Below, piece after piece: positions 16,916 to 24,832 of a stretch of 31,918 nt of DNA. Positions within the stretch are counted from its first letter, which is position 1, and each line of letters begins with the position of its first letter. A program made the translations under genes and the position numbers. This DNA comes from CAZIOH01 sp964540815 (GTDB lineage Bacteria; Myxococcota_A; Polyangia; Fen-1088). Location of the stretch: assembly GCA_964540815.1 (NCBI GenBank), contig CAZIOH010000078.1:1-31918 (forward strand), written 5' to 3'. The notes below the pieces were generated by a model, which was not told the origin of the DNA, made no database searches, and was given only the letters and a program-made list of their open reading frames with translations.

Positions 16916-17970
16916 TGGAAACGTCGCTTCTGTCCTGGTGGCAACAGCGCAGCACGTGGCGACGGACGCGTGCCGAGGGCCGCCACCTGGTGGGGGAGGC
17001 GCGCCGCATCCTCCGGCGCAAGGGGTACCGGATCCCGAGCGCCACCGCGGACGCCGTCAGCGCCGCCATCGCCGAGGCCGAGGCCGCCATGGCCGGGGCC
17101 ACGACACCCGCCCCGGGCGGCGGTCACGGGGACCTGGCGGCGGCCGCGCGCCAGCCGGTCGGCTCTCAGGACGACGGGCTCCCGGCCCGCCTCGATCGGC
17201 TGCGGGCCGCGCTGGCGGCCCTCGACGAGGTGATGGAGCAGAAGCTGGCCTTCGCCCGCAAGTCCACCCTGCGCGAGTACTCCGAGTCCATCGGTATCGC
17301 CATCGCCATCGCGCTCCTGCTGCGGGCCTTCGTGGTCGAGGCGTTTCAGATCCCCTCGGGCTCGATGATCCCCACCCTCGAGGTGGGTGACCACATCTTC
17401 GTCTCCAAGTTCTCCTATGGGCTCTCCGTCCCCTTCACCGACCAGAAGATCCTCGAGCTCAGCCAGCCGAAGCGCGGCGACATCATCGTCTTCAAGTATC
17501 CTCAGGACACCTCCACCGACTACATCAAGCGCGTGGTCGGGTTGCCGGGCGAGACCGTCGAGGTGCGCAACAACGAGGTCTTCATCAACGGGCGACCCAT
17601 GTCGCGCGAGCTGGTGGGCGTCTATCGATACAGCGAGTCGACCGACGGGGTCAACGAGCACCAGAGCGATCTGTGGAGCGAGCACCTCGACGGGGTGAAC
17701 CACATGGTGCTGCAGGAATCCGAGCGTCCCCCTCCTCTGCCCTACGGACCCTACGTGGTCCCCGAGGGGCACGTCTTCGTGATGGGGGACAACCGCGACA
17801 ACTCGTCGGACTCGCGGGTCTGGGGCTCCGTGCGGCACAACCTCATCAAGGGTCGTGCGCTCGTCGTCTGGTGGTCGCGCGGGTCGGCCGGGGACGGCAG
17901 CTTCTTCCACGATCCGATGGCCTGGCTGCGTTCGATCCGTTTTCGGCGGTTCTTCACCGCGGTCAAGTAG
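16915..17970 (+). CDS. lepB: Signal peptidase I
   Basis: This membrane serine protease removes signal peptides from exported proteins. The 351-residue protein has an N-terminal cytoplasmic extension of about 120 residues, one transmembrane helix (about 125-144), then the family boxes: box B PSGSM with nucleophile S150, box D DYIKRVVGLPGE with general base K205, and box E GDNRDNSSDSR. The extension is rich in Ala and charged residues, has coiled-coil character and is longer than in most single-span enzymes. The ATG at 16915 overlaps the lepA stop as TGATG; a TTG at 16912 is also possible. Only 14 bases separate its stop from that of the convergent kinase gene, with no obvious terminator. Confidence 0.98.
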
Positions 17971-17984
17971 ACCGGGGCGGCTGT

Positions 17985-19517
17985 TCAGCGGCTGAGGAAG
18001 TAGACCAGCCCGCTCACGATCAGGGCCGCCGCCGCGATCACCCCGTAGAGCCGGTACGGCTCGAGGCCACGGGCGTGCTTGTCGGCCACCTTCAGCACCT
18101 GGGCGATATGGGCTCGCAGGGCGGCGGTGTCCTTGAAGCGGGCGTCCCGGGACTTGGCGACCATCTTGAGGATCACCTCGTCGACCTCGTGCGGGATGCG
18201 CAGGTCGGGCCGCATCCGCGAGGGCAGGGGCGGGGCCTTTTGCAGGTGAAAGTTGATGATCTCGACCGCCGCCTTGGCCTTGCCGAAAGGCAGATCCCCC
18301 GTGAGCATCTCGTAGGCCACGATCCCGAGCGCATAGATGTCGGAGCGGCCGTCGAGGGCCTGTCCGCGCAGCTGCTCGGGTGACATGAACTCGAGGGTCC
18401 CGAGCGTCTGCCCCACCGCCGTGAGGGCGGGCTGCGCGCGGTCGTCGGACATGATCTTGGCGATGCCGAAGTCGAGGACCTTGACGTAGTCCTCGCCGGC
18501 GCGCCGCTCGATGTAGATGTTCTCGGGCTTCATGTCCCGGTGGACCACCCCGTTCTGGTGGGCCTCCCCGAGGGCCTCGGCCACCTGGTCGATGATGCGC
18601 AGGACCCGATAGGGATCGAGGTGGTTCTCGGCCTTCTCGAGGTGGTGCAGGCTCCGACCGTTGAGCAGCTCCATCGCGAGGTACAGCACCCCGTCCTCGG
18701 TCTGGTCGAAGTCGTAGGTGACCACGGTGTGGGGGTTCCGCAGCCGGCAGCAGGCCTCGGCCTCACGCCGGAACCGGGCGACGATCGTGGCGTCTCCCAG
18801 GTTGCTCGAGTGGAGGATCTTGAGCGCCACGTCCCGACCGGTGGCGAGCTGCTTGCCGCGGAACACCGCCCCGAAGCCCCCTTCCCCGACCTTCTCGCCG
18901 ACGAGGTAACGTCGGTTGAGGGTGCGGCCGACCATGTCGTCGCGCGAGCCGTGGGACTCGGACTTGCGCTCGCTGAGCAGGGTCGGGGGCAGCGCGGCCT
19001 TGGCGGGGGCGCGGGCCGCCGCCCGGCGGGGCGAAGCCTGGTTGCTGGCGGCGGCGGCGGCCACCGCCGCGGCTCGGCTGCCTCCCGGCGCTGTCTGCGC
19101 CAGCAACGCGGCCACCTCGGGCGGGGGCGCCGTCAGCAGGGTCTTGTCGAGCGCGCGGGCCCGGTCCCTCGCACTCTGGGTGCGGGCCAGGCTCGGCGAG
19201 GTGGCCGCCAGGATCTCGCCGCGCGAGGGCCCGCTCGACGGCTCGGCGTCGAGGCTGACGGCCGCCGGCACCGACCCGGCGGGCGCGCCCGAAGCTCCGG
19301 CGGGCGCGGTCGAAGCCGAAGCCGAAGCCGTCCCCGAATCCGTGGTGGTCGGGCCCGAAGGTGGGGCCGCGGCGGGGGCGGGTCCGGCGCCGGACGCGGG
19401 GGTCGGACCGGAGACCTGGGCGGCGGATTCCTCCCCCTCGAGCGCGATCCGCGTCCCGCATTCGCCACAGAACCGCGCATCGGGCTCGAGCGGCGAGTCG
19501 CAGGCCCGGCAATTCAT
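17985..19517 (-). CDS. Tail-anchored Ser/Thr protein kinase with zinc ribbon
   Basis: The 510-residue protein starts with a zinc ribbon (C3, C6, C17, C20), followed by a long Ala/Pro/Ser linker to about residue 195. A complete Hanks-type kinase domain (about 203-480) follows: glycine loop GEGGFGAVF, VALKIL lysine, HRDMKPEN catalytic loop, DFGIAK and the SPEQLRG P+1 segment. A single transmembrane helix is at the extreme C-terminus (about 491-508) with no extracellular sensor, so it is tail-anchored with everything in the cytoplasm. The start at 19517 is supported by GAGGTGA five bases upstream and by the ribbon beginning at residue 3. It overlaps the PP2C gene by four bases, so kinase and phosphatase are made together. 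Confidence 0.96.
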   Translation of the reverse strand: MNCRACDSPLEPDARFCGECGTRIALEGEESAAQVSGPTPASGAGPAPAAAPPSGPTTTDSGTASASASTAPAGASGAPAGSVPAAVSLDAEPSSGPSRGEILAATSPSLARTQSARDRARALDKTLLTAPPPEVAALLAQTAPGGSRAAAVAAAAASNQASPRRAAARAPAKAALPPTLLSERKSESHGSRDDMVGRTLNRRYLVGEKVGEGGFGAVFRGKQLATGRDVALKILHSSNLGDATIVARFRREAEACCRLRNPHTVVTYDFDQTEDGVLYLAMELLNGRSLHHLEKAENHLDPYRVLRIIDQVAEALGEAHQNGVVHRDMKPENIYIERRAGEDYVKVLDFGIAKIMSDDRAQPALTAVGQTLGTLEFMSPEQLRGQALDGRSDIYALGIVAYEMLTGDLPFGKAKAAVEIINFHLQKAPPLPSRMRPDLRIPHEVDEVILKMVAKSRDARFKDTAALRAHIAQVLKVADKHARGLEPYRLYGVIAAAALIVSGLVYFLSR

Positions 19518-20764
19518 CGGGTCACCTCGTGGGAGGGGCGGGTCGATGCGCCATCGCACTTGAGCGCCACGATCCCACCGGCGGCGACCGCGAGCAGACC
19601 AATCAGGAACAGGGTCGCCACCGATCGCGCGTCGTCCGCCGACACCCCATCGCGCCAGTCGAAGAAGCGCCGCCGGCCGCCGCCCGCATGCCCGAGGGCC
19701 GACACCGAGCCCCCCCCCGCCCCCGCCGGCGCGGCGCCACCGACCGCGCGCGCCGCCGCGTCCGCCCGTGGTTCGCCCGGCACCGAGGTCAGCTTGCGCG
19801 CCGGCTCGCCGCCACCCTCCGGCGACCGGATCTCCATGGTGGCGAGCAGGGACTGGCCGCCGCTGTCGACACCCCCCACCCGCTCGGGGATGGGATCGGG
19901 CCCCGGGTCGTAGGCCACGAACTCGGCCCGCTCGTCCGGCGCCGGCACGGCGAGCCCGCCACCCGTGAAGCGCACGAGCACGATCGTGACGTTGTCCGGA
20001 CCGTCGCGCTCGAGCGCCTTTTGCAGCAGGGACTCGCCGGCCTTCTTCAGGTCCGACTCCCCGACCAGGATCTCGCGAATCTCGGAATCACTGACCGGAC
20101 CGTGCAGCCCATCCGAGCAGAGCAACAAGGTGTCCCCCCGCCGCAAGGCCACCTGCGACATCACCACCTCCACCCGATCCTGGACCCCGAGCGCCTGCAA
20201 GATGATGTTGGCGTGCTCGAAGGCCTTTGCATCCTCGTGGGTGAGGGCCCCGGCCTCGATGAGCTGCCAGGCCAGGGACTGATCCTTCGTGACCTGCCCC
20301 AGCACCTGGTTGCGCAGCACGTAGCAGCGCGAGTCCCCGATCTGCGCCACCATCAACGTGCCCCCCACCACCGCTGCAGCCGTGCAGGTGGTGCCCATCC
20401 CACGCTCGCTCTGGTTGTCGCGTGACTGCTGGAAGATGCGCTCGTTCGCGGTCTCCACCGCCCGCCGGAGCTGGCGCGCGAAGGCGTCGCGCGCCGGGCG
20501 CGCCTCCCCCTCCGCCATCACGTCGAAGATCGCGTCGACCGCCATCTGCGATGCCACCTCGCCGGCCGCCGCTCCGCCCATCCCGTCGCAGACCAGGAAG
20601 AGGGCCCCGTGCTCGCCGAGGGGCAGCTCGGTGGCGCGCTCGAGGTTGGATTCCTTGAGGCCCCCGCCGAGATCCGCGATGAGGAGGTTGTCCTCGTTGT
20701 GCTCGCGGATCAGCCCGACGTCGGTCTTACCGAAGACCTCCAGTTGAATTTCGGATGGGCTCAT
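19514..20764 (-). CDS. PP2C-family protein phosphatase with C-terminal membrane anchor
   Basis: This metal-dependent Ser/Thr phosphatase probably reverses the action of the kinase encoded directly downstream. All PP2C motifs are present: REHNED with D25, VCDGMGG with D60, QIGDSRCYVLR, LCSDGLHG and GPDNVTIVLVR. The catalytic domain fills about residues 8-260. A disordered Gly/Ala/Pro-rich stretch leads to one transmembrane helix (about 381-402) near the C-terminus. The ATG at 20764 is chosen because the domain begins a few residues later; upstream codons overlap the double-FHA gene antisense to nothing conserved. The stop overlaps the kinase start (ATGA), and the double-FHA gene ends 52 bases upstream. 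Confidence 0.96.
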   Translation of the reverse strand: MSPSEIQLEVFGKTDVGLIREHNEDNLLIADLGGGLKESNLERATELPLGEHGALFLVCDGMGGAAAGEVASQMAVDAIFDVMAEGEARPARDAFARQLRRAVETANERIFQQSRDNQSERGMGTTCTAAAVVGGTLMVAQIGDSRCYVLRNQVLGQVTKDQSLAWQLIEAGALTHEDAKAFEHANIILQALGVQDRVEVVMSQVALRRGDTLLLCSDGLHGPVSDSEIREILVGESDLKKAGESLLQKALERDGPDNVTIVLVRFTGGGLAVPAPDERAEFVAYDPGPDPIPERVGGVDSGGQSLLATMEIRSPEGGGEPARKLTSVPGEPRADAAARAVGGAAPAGAGGGSVSALGHAGGGRRRFFDWRDGVSADDARSVATLFLIGLLAVAAGGIVALKCDGASTRPSHEVTR

Positions 20765-20816
20765 GGATGGGTAGAAGACCGACGCTCGGCGGGACGTGGA
20801 CTCCTCTAGTGTCGCC

Positions 20817-21530
20817 TCAACCCAGCTCGAATCGCAAGAGTTGGTCGCCAAGTCTGAGCATGTCTCCCGAAACCAGCGGGTGCGGGGCGCGGATGCGCAG
20901 GTAGGTCCCGTTCGAGCTGCCGAGGTCCTCGAGCACCGGACGTCCCGCGCGCAGATACAGGCGAGCGTGACGGCGCGACAGGAACTCGTCGTCCCCGAAC
21001 ACCAGGTCTGCCCGTTCGCGGCCAACCGTCACTTCGTTGCGGGCGAGGTGGTACAGATCCCGGCCGAGGCCGGTCGCCATCAGCTGGCGCAGGCGCCCCC
21101 AGGCTGGAGGGCTCGGGGTCCCGAAGAGCACCACCCCGTCCTCGATGGCGAGCGCCACCCGGCGCTCGTGCCCGGGCACGGTCTCGAAGCGCAGGACCTG
21201 CCGGCCGAGCAGCAGCTGGTCCCCGTCGTCGAGCTCGGCGGGGCCGCGCAGGCGGGCGTAGACGCCGTTGCGCGGCTCGAGGGGGGTGAGGAGGGCGCCC
21301 CCCGCGGTCACGGTCACGCGGGCGTGGCGGGCGGCGAGCTGAGGATCGTCGATGCGGATCGCACCCGCGGACCGCCCGATGTCCACCTGCGGCCCTTCGA
21401 GCGGGTAGGTGACGTCGTCCCGCCCGTCGGGCAGCACCGACACCAGCCGCCCGTGGACCTTGGGGAGCACCCCTCGGTGTCCCGATTGGGCCCGATGACC
21501 GACGGTTCGAGACAACCCATGGCTCGTCAT
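20817..21530 (-). CDS. Protein with two FHA domains, the first degenerate
   Basis: The 237-residue protein is two FHA domains in series. The second (about 165-237) is canonical: VTVGRE, LSRRHARL, EDLGSSNGTYL. The first (about 45-118) keeps IGRS and NGVY, but the serine of the SxxH motif is alanine (LAARHARV), so it probably binds phosphothreonine weakly or not at all. No membrane segment is seen. It is the first gene of the FHA, PP2C, kinase cluster and is likely to be a phosphoprotein adaptor for that pair. The ATG at 21530 has no clear ribosome site, and residues 1-27 look unconserved, so a start a little downstream is possible. Confidence 0.87.
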   Translation of the reverse strand: MTSHGLSRTVGHRAQSGHRGVLPKVHGRLVSVLPDGRDDVTYPLEGPQVDIGRSAGAIRIDDPQLAARHARVTVTAGGALLTPLEPRNGVYARLRGPAELDDGDQLLLGRQVLRFETVPGHERRVALAIEDGVVLFGTPSPPAWGRLRQLMATGLGRDLYHLARNEVTVGRERADLVFGDDEFLSRRHARLYLRAGRPVLEDLGSSNGTYLRIRAPHPLVSGDMLRLGDQLLRFELG

Positions 21531-21543
21531 TGGGGTCCTATCC

Positions 21544-21559
21544 AGCTCCCCAGGGAGCT
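21544..21559. promoter_or_regulatory. Inverted repeat upstream of the FHA-PP2C-kinase cluster
   Basis: AGCTCCC and GGGAGCT form a perfect 7-bp inverted repeat with a 2-base centre, starting 14 bases before the double-FHA start codon in the roughly 200-bp divergent region (21531-21733). It could be an operator or a hairpin in the short leader. I see no convincing -35/-10 pair on either strand of this spacer. Confidence 0.3.
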
Positions 21560-21733
21560 ACCCGATTGCGGTGGAGGGAATCCTCTGCTAACAGGCGAAC
21601 GTCACCTGGTTCTTGCACCTGGTTTTTGGCACGCAGCCCTGGGAAACCGAATCGCCAGCGTCACGCCACCTTGAATCGACGAATAACAAGTCCGACCCCG
21701 AGGGTCAAATCACACCGCGCTCCGGGCGGTGCC

Positions 21734-22942
21734 GTGGTCGCCCGGGGGGGCGGGGCGGCGGTCGCGGTGGCGGTCGGGGTGGCCTTCTTGGGCTGCTGCG
21801 CCGGCCTGCTCGGCGCCGGGTGCGGGCCGATCGTCCATCCGGCTCCCTTCCCGGTCCGTCCCGACTCGGTCCGCCCCGGGGATCTGCTCGGCCCCTTCGA
21901 CGGGAAGGTGATCGACGCCGGGACCGAACGTCCGGTGAGCGGGGCCCTGGTCGCGGTGGCGTGGGCCTTCGAGCGGGGGATCGGCGCGGCCGGCCCGGTG
22001 GGCTCGGACGAGGTGGTCACCCAGACCGGCGCGGATGGACGCTACACGATCCCGCGGCTGCCGCGCTTGCCCACGGGCCTGTCGACCCGCGTGCGCCGGG
22101 CGACCCTGATCGTCTACCGGCGGGGGTACGTGGCCTGGCGCAGCGATCGGCGGTTCCCCGGCCGGGACGCGCGCCGCGACTTCAGTCAGAGCGGGAATCT
22201 GGTGCGGCTCGAGGCCTGGCAGCCGGGCTTCGCCCACAGTCGCCACCTCATGTTCATGGGGGGTGGCCCCGAGCTTCACAAGGCATCCGCCTGGGAGGCC
22301 GAGCAGGCCGCGCTCGAGATGGAGGGCGAGGTCGGCCGTCGGGCCCAGCTCGGCCTCGGCTCGGGTGCCGGCCCCGCGGGCGGTCTGGCGGGCACATTCG
22401 GGCGCCGCACGCTGGACATCGCGGGCTTGCTGAGCGACGACGAGATCCGCGGTTCGACGGGCTACGTGGGGGCGTTCGAGGATCGCAAGCTCGGGGATCT
22501 GCCGACCACCGAGTTCTACGACAGCCGCCACTTCAAGGCCGAGGGCAAGCCCGAGAGCTTCGACGTCGGGCTGCGGGTGTGGCGGCTCGGCGCGGCGGCC
22601 TCCGAGGTCCAGTATCAGAAGCTGCAGCAGGAGTTGCCGCAGGCCCGCGCCACCGACGAGCTCGGAGACAACTCGTTTCGCGCGCGCGACGGGCAGATTC
22701 AGGGCCTCGTGTTCTTCGTGCGGGAGCGCGGGGTGGTGGTGTCCCTCACCTGCGGCGCGAGCCAGTGCGTCGAGCCCGAGCAGATCCTCAAGCTCGGTAA
22801 GCTGGTGGAGTCGCGCCTGGCCGATCTCCCGCCGGTCCCGCCCGCGTCCGGGCTGAACGACGACGTCCCCGAGGGGGCCCCGGGCGTGCCCGCGCCGACG
22901 CCGACGCTGGAGCCGGCGCCGAGCCCAGGAGAAGGACCGTGA
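21734..22942 (+). CDS. Probable lipoprotein with carboxypeptidase-regulatory-like domain
   Basis: About 402 residues from the GTG at 21734. A hydrophobic N-terminus ends in FLGCCAGLLGAGCG, with several possible lipidation cysteines. Next comes a domain (about 50-150) of the carboxypeptidase-regulatory/transthyretin-like type: GKVIDAGTERPVSGALVAVAW, then TGADGRYTIPRLP. The second half has no recognised family but includes a segment near FDVGLRVWRL and ends in a Pro/Ala/Glu-rich tail. The frame is open to 21530, so a TTG at 21671 with a more basic n-region is an alternative start. It is coupled to the next gene: the stop TGA overlaps GTG at 22939, with AGGAGAAGG just before. It probably works with that protein in the envelope; the role is unknown. 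Confidence 0.78.
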   Translation: MVARGGGAAVAVAVGVAFLGCCAGLLGAGCGPIVHPAPFPVRPDSVRPGDLLGPFDGKVIDAGTERPVSGALVAVAWAFERGIGAAGPVGSDEVVTQTGADGRYTIPRLPRLPTGLSTRVRRATLIVYRRGYVAWRSDRRFPGRDARRDFSQSGNLVRLEAWQPGFAHSRHLMFMGGGPELHKASAWEAEQAALEMEGEVGRRAQLGLGSGAGPAGGLAGTFGRRTLDIAGLLSDDEIRGSTGYVGAFEDRKLGDLPTTEFYDSRHFKAEGKPESFDVGLRVWRLGAAASEVQYQKLQQELPQARATDELGDNSFRARDGQIQGLVFFVRERGVVVSLTCGASQCVEPEQILKLGKLVESRLADLPPVPPASGLNDDVPEGAPGVPAPTPTLEPAPSPGEGP

Positions 22943-24696
22943 CTCGCCACCTCTCACGCCTGAACGCCGAGCCCCGCTTTCCCATCCCATCCCCTGCCGC
23001 AAAGGTGCCTGCGGCGCCGCGCTGGAGTGAAGTGGGGCCCCACTTCATTTCGCCGGGCGAGGGGATGGGAGAGAGGCGGCGGCGGTTGCCTTTCATTCGG
23101 ACGAAGCCCCCTCGGGGCGTGCGCGCCCGAGTCCTGCTCGGCGTGGCCGCTGGCCTCGGGGTCTGGCTCGGCATCGCCGGCCACGCGGCGCGGGCCTACG
23201 ATCCCGCCACCACCAACGCCGGCCTGACCGAGAGGGCGGTGGTGGCCTCCACGCTGCACGAGGTGCTCGCCCACCGGCTCGGGCGCACGCTCGGCCTCTT
23301 CGAATCTCTGTCGCTCGGTCCGGTCGCCGGCGCGACCGCCGCTCCGCGCTCGGACGCCGACACGCACGCGCCCGCCACCGTCGAGCGCCGGCTGCTGTGG
23401 GGCAGGCTCCTCGCGCTCGATCCGGCGGCCGGCTATCGCCCCCTCGACGACGGGAGCGCCACGGCGCTGTCGTGGGTCATGGCGGGCTCCGTGATCGCCA
23501 AGACCCCACCGGAGCGGCTGCAGAACCTCTTCTTCGATCCGAGCACCAAGATGGGCCTGCGCGACGCCTCGGCGCTCGACGATCTCGGGCACGGGTTGCG
23601 CCTGGCGGCGGACTCGGGGGGCCTCCGCGCGATGGCCACCGGGACCGCCTTCTCCTTCGAGGGGCTCTCGGCGCTCGATTGGCTCGAGTCACCGACCAAC
23701 GATCTCGGCCTCCCGGTGTTGTTCTCCAGCCTCGAGCAGGCGGTGGCCGCGCCCGAGCGCGCCGACCGCGAGGCGGCCCTCGTGCGTGGCCTCCTGTCGC
23801 TCGGCGGTGTCCTGACCGTGCTCGAGGACATGGGGAACCCCGCCCAGGTTCGCAACGATTTCCGCGCTGCCTACCTTCGCGGCGGCTCGGGGAGCCCGTT
23901 CGATCGCGCGTCGGCGTACGAGCAGGCCGTGGCCGATCGCTACGGCGTGATCGGCGTGCCCGGGCCGAAGGCCGTGGTGCGCCGCCCGACCTGGAAGGAG
24001 TACTTCAGCGGCGCCGACGGGCAGGGGCTGGCCGATCGCACGCAGCGACGGTTCTTCTCGGACGGGACCGTGCCCGAGGACGCTCCCATCGACCGCGACA
24101 CCAGCACCCTCGACGTGCTCGGGGCGGTGCGCCAGTCGCTCACCTACGCGCTGCCCGGGGTGCCGCGCCTGGATCTGCGCCCGCTCGGGCAGGTCCAGTA
24201 CGTGCTCGCTCCGGATGACGCGCCAGGAGCCCCTCCCCGTGCCCTCCTGGCCTACCAGCGGGTTCCGGGCCGCGTGCGCTTCTTCCTCGACCAGCGGGTC
24301 TATGGGGACACCGCACGGGTCGTGCTTCCGGAGATCGCGGGCTACGCGGCTGGCCTGGTCGACCATCTCTTTCGCGCGCGGATCGGCCTTCACGTGTCGG
24401 GGGGGCGGGTGCAGGCGCGGGTGGGCAGCGCCGACGGTGGTGGGACGCGTGCGCCACGGGGCGAGGTGCGGCTGCTGGCGGAGGATGCCGGCGGGCGGCG
24501 CCGCGAGATCGGGCGGATCCCCGTCGGACCGGGGCAGGGGAGCGATGGCATGGGAGGCCCGGGCACCGAGGATGTCGGGGTCGCGGTGCCCGCCGACGCG
24601 CGCCGGGTGGTGGCCTTCCTGCGCGGCGACGACGGGGCAGGTCCGGTGGTGGCCTTCGCGGTGCTGGCCTGGCCTCAGCCGGTTCGCGGTCCCTGA
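22939..24696 (+). CDS. Exported protein, possibly phospholipase C/P1-nuclease-like
   Basis: The frame is 585 residues from a GTG with a strong ribosome site (AGGAG) that overlaps the previous stop. The signal peptide only appears at about residues 60-86 (RVLLGVAAGLGVWLGIAG, cleavage after ARA), so the first 55 residues are an unusual extension coded largely by a palindromic element. Starts at ATG 23065 or GTG 23119 would give a normal signal peptide but lack a good ribosome site. The mature protein has TLHEVLAH and LEDMGNPAQVRNDF (E296, D297, Q303, N306, D307), which recall the metal-binding helices of zinc-dependent phospholipase C/P1 nuclease. However, the usual histidine of the ED-x3-P-x-H pattern is Q303. 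Activity is therefore doubtful, and the family call is tentative. Confidence 0.72.
   Translation: MTRHLSRLNAEPRFPIPSPAAKVPAAPRWSEVGPHFISPGEGMGERRRRLPFIRTKPPRGVRARVLLGVAAGLGVWLGIAGHAARAYDPATTNAGLTERAVVASTLHEVLAHRLGRTLGLFESLSLGPVAGATAAPRSDADTHAPATVERRLLWGRLLALDPAAGYRPLDDGSATALSWVMAGSVIAKTPPERLQNLFFDPSTKMGLRDASALDDLGHGLRLAADSGGLRAMATGTAFSFEGLSALDWLESPTNDLGLPVLFSSLEQAVAAPERADREAALVRGLLSLGGVLTVLEDMGNPAQVRNDFRAAYLRGGSGSPFDRASAYEQAVADRYGVIGVPGPKAVVRRPTWKEYFSGADGQGLADRTQRRFFSDGTVPEDAPIDRDTSTLDVLGAVRQSLTYALPGVPRLDLRPLGQVQYVLAPDDAPGAPPRALLAYQRVPGRVRFFLDQRVYGDTARVVLPEIAGYAAGLVDHLFRARIGLHVSGGRVQARVGSADGGGTRAPRGEVRLLAEDAGGRRREIGRIPVGPGQGSDGMGGPGTEDVGVAVPADARRVVAFLRGDDGAGPVVAFAVLAWPQPVRGP
22985..23070. repeat. 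Nested palindromic element inside a coding N-terminus
   Basis: Outer arms TCCCATCCCCT (22985-22995) and AGGGGATGGGA (23060-23070) are exact inverted repeats of 11 bp. Inside lie a small hairpin (GCCGC at 22996-23000 with GCGGC at 23011-23015) and a perfect 20-bp palindrome centred on GGGGCCCC at 23028-23047. The whole 86-bp structure falls between the apparent ribosome site and the signal-peptide codons of the exported protein gene. Such nested symmetry is typical of mobile palindromic repeats rather than ordinary coding DNA. Confidence 0.65.
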
Positions 24697-24728
24697 ATCA
24701 GAGGTTCGGGCCCCGAAGCCTAAGACCG

Positions 24729-24817
<89 letters not shown>

Positions 24818-24832
24818 GAAGACGGTGAGTCC

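Noticed and set aside
21626..21643. Possible sigma-54 promoter (TGGCACG)
   Set aside because: The -24 element matches, but the required GC dinucleotide of the -12 element is absent at the correct distance.
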